From an uncultured Bacilli bacterium (GTDB lineage Bacteria; Bacillota_I; Bacilli_A; RF39; UBA660): a DNA stretch of 7,798 nucleotides. The stretch spans positions 1-7,798 of the forward strand of contig CANRME010000058.1 of the NCBI GenBank assembly GCA_947631655.1, written 5' to 3'. Both the position numbers and the translations under genes were made by a program. The notes beneath the pieces were generated by a model. That model was not told where the DNA came from and did not search any database. It worked only from the letters and a program-made list of their open reading frames with translations. Of this stretch, positions 5,673 to 7,798 are shown one piece after another. Numbering within the stretch: the stretch's first letter is position 1; every line of letters starts with the position of its first letter.

Positions 5673-6747
5673 TTAGGAAATCCTTTAATTTTTTTGCCCG
5701 AGATGGATGTCTTAATTTTCTTAAAGCTTTAGCTTCAATTTGTCTTATTCTTTCACGGGTAACGTTAAATCTTTTACCAACTTCTTCTAGCGTATGACTA
5801 GTACCATCAATTAAACCGAAACGAAGTTCTAACACTTCTTGTTCTCTTTGTTGTAAAGTAAGCAAAACACTTCTTATTTCTTCTTTTAAGATTTCATTCG
5901 TCGCATATTCTTCTGGACTCATATTAGAAGCATCAGGCACAAAGTCACCTAGATGAGAATCATCTTCTTCACCGATTGGAGTTTCTAAAGATACTGGGTC
6001 TTGACTAATTTTCATAACTTCTCGTACCTTTTCCACCGAAATACCCATTTTAGCTGCTAATTCCTCATCTGTTGGTTCTCTATTTAATTCGAGTGTCAAT
6101 TGTCTTTGAATCCGCGCCATTTTATTAATAGTTTCAACCATATGCACTGGAACTCTTATCGTTCTAGCTTGATCCGCTAAAGCTCTTGTAATCGCTTGTC
6201 TTATCCACCAAGTAGCATAAGTAGAAAACTTAAATCCTTTATCATAGTCGAATTTTTCAACGGCTTTCATAAGACCAATATTACCTTCTTGGATTAAATC
6301 TAAGAATAAAAGACCTCTTCCTACATATCTTTTGGCAATACTTACTACTAACCGTAAATTAGATTCAGCTAAAATATTTTTCGCTTCTTCATCCCCATCC
6401 ACAATTCTTTTAGATAACTCTAATTCTTCTTCAGGTGATAACAAACTAATGCGTCCAATTTCTTTTAAATACATTCTAACTGGATCATTAATATTAACAT
6501 CTTTAGTTATTTCTTCATCCGTTAAAACAATATCATCACCACTAGCATCCCCCGCTTCTTCTTCGCCTTCTTCTACTACAGTAATATTATTTTCTAACAA
6601 TATATTATATAGTTCATCTAAAGAATCAGGGTCGACATCTAAACCTTTCAATTCTTCAGCTAGTTCTTCAAAAGTTAAAAAACCTTTTTCACTCCCCTTT
6701 TTAATTAACGCTGCTTCTCTTTCTTCTAAACTTTTAATTTGTTCCAT
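5665..6747 (-). CDS. sigA: Housekeeping RNA polymerase sigma factor SigA (RpoD)
   Basis: Primary sigma-70 factor that directs RNA polymerase to -10/-35 promoters such as those seen in this window. It is 360 aa, close to B. subtilis SigA (371). A short region 1.1 (about 1-55) is followed by an acidic linker (60-83). Region 1.2 starts at DPVRMYLKEIG (88-98). Region 2 includes NLRLVVSIAKRYVGRG (130-145), FLDLIQEGN (148-156) and the -10-recognition and melting segment FKFSTYATWWIRQAI (172-186). Region 3 spans about 200-280. The region 4.2 helix-turn-helix is at 319-350, with TRERIRQIEAKALRKLR (330-346) for -35 contact. The start ATG 6747 lies inside the end of dnaG (14-base overlap) and has AAAGGAG nine bases upstream. 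With dnaG upstream and trmK downstream this is the conserved macromolecular-synthesis operon. No internal promoter was identified. Confidence 0.98.
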   Translation of the reverse strand: MEQIKSLEEREAALIKKGSEKGFLTFEELAEELKGLDVDPDSLDELYNILLENNITVVEEGEEEAGDASGDDIVLTDEEITKDVNINDPVRMYLKEIGRISLLSPEEELELSKRIVDGDEEAKNILAESNLRLVVSIAKRYVGRGLLFLDLIQEGNIGLMKAVEKFDYDKGFKFSTYATWWIRQAITRALADQARTIRVPVHMVETINKMARIQRQLTLELNREPTDEELAAKMGISVEKVREVMKISQDPVSLETPIGEEDDSHLGDFVPDASNMSPEEYATNEILKEEIRSVLLTLQQREQEVLELRFGLIDGTSHTLEEVGKRFNVTRERIRQIEAKALRKLRHPSRAKKLKDFLND

Positions 6748-7798
6748 TAGAACACACTCCTTTTTTAATTTCTGCTATTTGTTTCGCAATATTTATTTTT
6801 TTATTCATATCTATTTCATTTTTTAATTTATTTTTTAGTTCTTTAATCTGCTCTTCTTTTTGATTTTTCAAATAAACATTTACATAATCTTTAAATAATT
6901 CATCATTTAAATTTTCTTTAAATTCATTCGTAATCGCAATTATTTTATCATATTCTTCTTTTTTGTCAAAAACAAAACTTATAAAATCCGCAATATTTAC
7001 ATCTTTTTTTTCATTATAGTAATAAACAATATAGTTAGCAAGATTCCTATAGATTGGTTTGCTAAAATATCCAATATTTTTCTGATAAGCTTCAATATAC
7101 TTTTTATCATTTAACATATAATATAAAATATGCTCGGCCGCAATATCACCACTTGATTTCTTTTCCGGAGCAACCACTTTAGGTGGTGTAAATACTTCTT
7201 GTTTAATATCTTTTAAATGTTGATATTCACTCATTTTTTTCTTTAAAATATTTAAATCGATATTATAATTATTACTTATTTCATTTAAAGTTACATTAAC
7301 TTTAATTTCATCACTAACCGAAGATAAAGTTTCTAACACCCCATTAATATATAATGATAATTCGCTACTATTACTTAAATTTTTACCTTCTTTTAATTTT
7401 TGTAATTTAAATGTCAGTAAATCTATGGCATTACGATATTGTTCTTTAAAAGAATCAATACCTTTTTTTAAAATATATTCATCTGGGTCCTTTGCTTCAG
7501 TTAAAGTTATAATTTTTAAATCTAAGTTTTCTTTTTCCAATAAGTCCCCATTTAATATATTAGCTCGCGTCCCCGCATCATCATTATCTAAACATAAATA
7601 AATAGGAACTCGCAATTTTTTTAATAAACCAATCTGTTCTTTAGTTAAAGCAGTACCTTGTAAAGCTACCACATTTTTAATCTCATTTACGCTCAATCTA
7701 ATAGCGTCCATAAACCCCTCTACTACTATTATACCCGAATTTATTTTGGCATACTTTTTAGCATTATGATAATTATATAAAGTATCTTTCTTTTTATA
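6734..7798 (-). CDS. dnaG: DNA primase DnaG, C-terminal part (5' end beyond the window)
   Basis: Makes RNA primers for DNA replication. 354 codons are visible; the reading frame is open to base 7798, so the zinc finger and first part of the catalytic core (about 250 residues by comparison with the ~600-residue family) are off the right edge. The visible part begins in the TOPRIM domain: IIVVEGFMDAIRL with the catalytic Glu (residue 27 of the fragment), ALQGTALT (45-52), LDNDDAG (70-76) carrying the metal-binding DxD, and KDPDEYI (103-109). The helicase-binding C-terminal region follows (about 210-354), starting near AAEHILYYML and ending in lysine/glutamate-rich helices. The in-frame ATG at 7711 is an internal methionine of EGFMD, not a start. 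The 3' end overlaps sigA by 14 bases. The C-terminal length is normal, with no sign of truncation. Confidence 0.97.
   Translation of the reverse strand, partial: YKKKDTLYNYHNAKKYAKINSGIIVVEGFMDAIRLSVNEIKNVVALQGTALTKEQIGLLKKLRVPIYLCLDNDDAGTRANILNGDLLEKENLDLKIITLTEAKDPDEYILKKGIDSFKEQYRNAIDLLTFKLQKLKEGKNLSNSSELSLYINGVLETLSSVSDEIKVNVTLNEISNNYNIDLNILKKKMSEYQHLKDIKQEVFTPPKVVAPEKKSSGDIAAEHILYYMLNDKKYIEAYQKNIGYFSKPIYRNLANYIVYYYNEKKDVNIADFISFVFDKKEEYDKIIAITNEFKENLNDELFKDYVNVYLKNQKEEQIKELKNKLKNEIDMNKKINIAKQIAEIKKGVCSNGTN

Noticed and set aside
6332..6826. 164-codon open frame on the plus strand opposite sigA
   Set aside because: Serine-rich antisense shadow of sigA and the end of dnaG; composition follows the reversed glutamate and leucine codons of the real genes.
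7709..7711. ATG at 7711 as a gene start for a 325-residue primase
   Set aside because: It is the methionine of the conserved EGFMD motif; the frame continues upstream to the window edge with DnaG sequence.

Overview
The window comes from a low-GC, strongly AT-biased member of the Bacillota, using the standard stop codons (tryptophans read as TGG; stops TAA, TAG and one TGA followed directly by TAA). The Bacillota-type primosome genes dnaB and dnaI, a T-box leader, and a dnaG-sigA-trmK block with a YqfQ-like gene beside it all fit Bacilli. The very low GC suggests a lineage near the Erysipelotrichia, RF39 or Acholeplasma relatives, but that placement is inference. Eight genes are recognised, and none belongs to an obvious foreign or mobile element.

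Right half (7798 to 5034, minus strand): the 3' part of dnaG (primase, running off the right edge), sigA (housekeeping sigma factor) and trmK (tRNA m1A22 methyltransferase) are packed head to tail with overlaps of 14 and 8 bases, the classic macromolecular-synthesis operon. A small plus-strand gene (4796-5062), probably YqfQ-like, converges on trmK and overlaps its 3' end by 29 bases.

Centre (4676 to 2401, minus strand): a two-gene unit for a type IV pilus, competence pseudopilus or type II secretion machine, consisting of a PilC/GspF platform protein and a complete A24 prepilin peptidase. It has a good extended -10 promoter whose -10 lies inside a 19-bp palindrome, and it ends in an AT-rich hairpin with a U-tract. 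No motor ATPase or pilin lies in the window.

Left part (2335 to 171, minus strand): dnaB and dnaI, the replication initiation/membrane attachment protein and the helicase loader. Their likely promoter is overlaid on the terminator of the pilus unit. Immediately after dnaI comes a near-perfect SigA promoter (TTGACA, 17 bp, TAAAAT) and the first ~134 bases of a T-box riboswitch leader, whose regulated gene lies beyond the left edge.

The theme is replication and transcription initiation (primase, sigma factor, helicase loader), with a pilus-assembly pair lodged between two housekeeping blocks. I see no exotic new system. The items most worth a second look are the T-box with its ambiguous specifier, the overlaid terminator/promoter, the palindrome on the pilus promoter, the long N-terminal extension on the GspF protein, and the divergent motif in TrmK. 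There is no gene-free stretch longer than 300 bases; the two longest are 1-170 (promoter plus T-box) and 4677-4795 (divergent promoter region).
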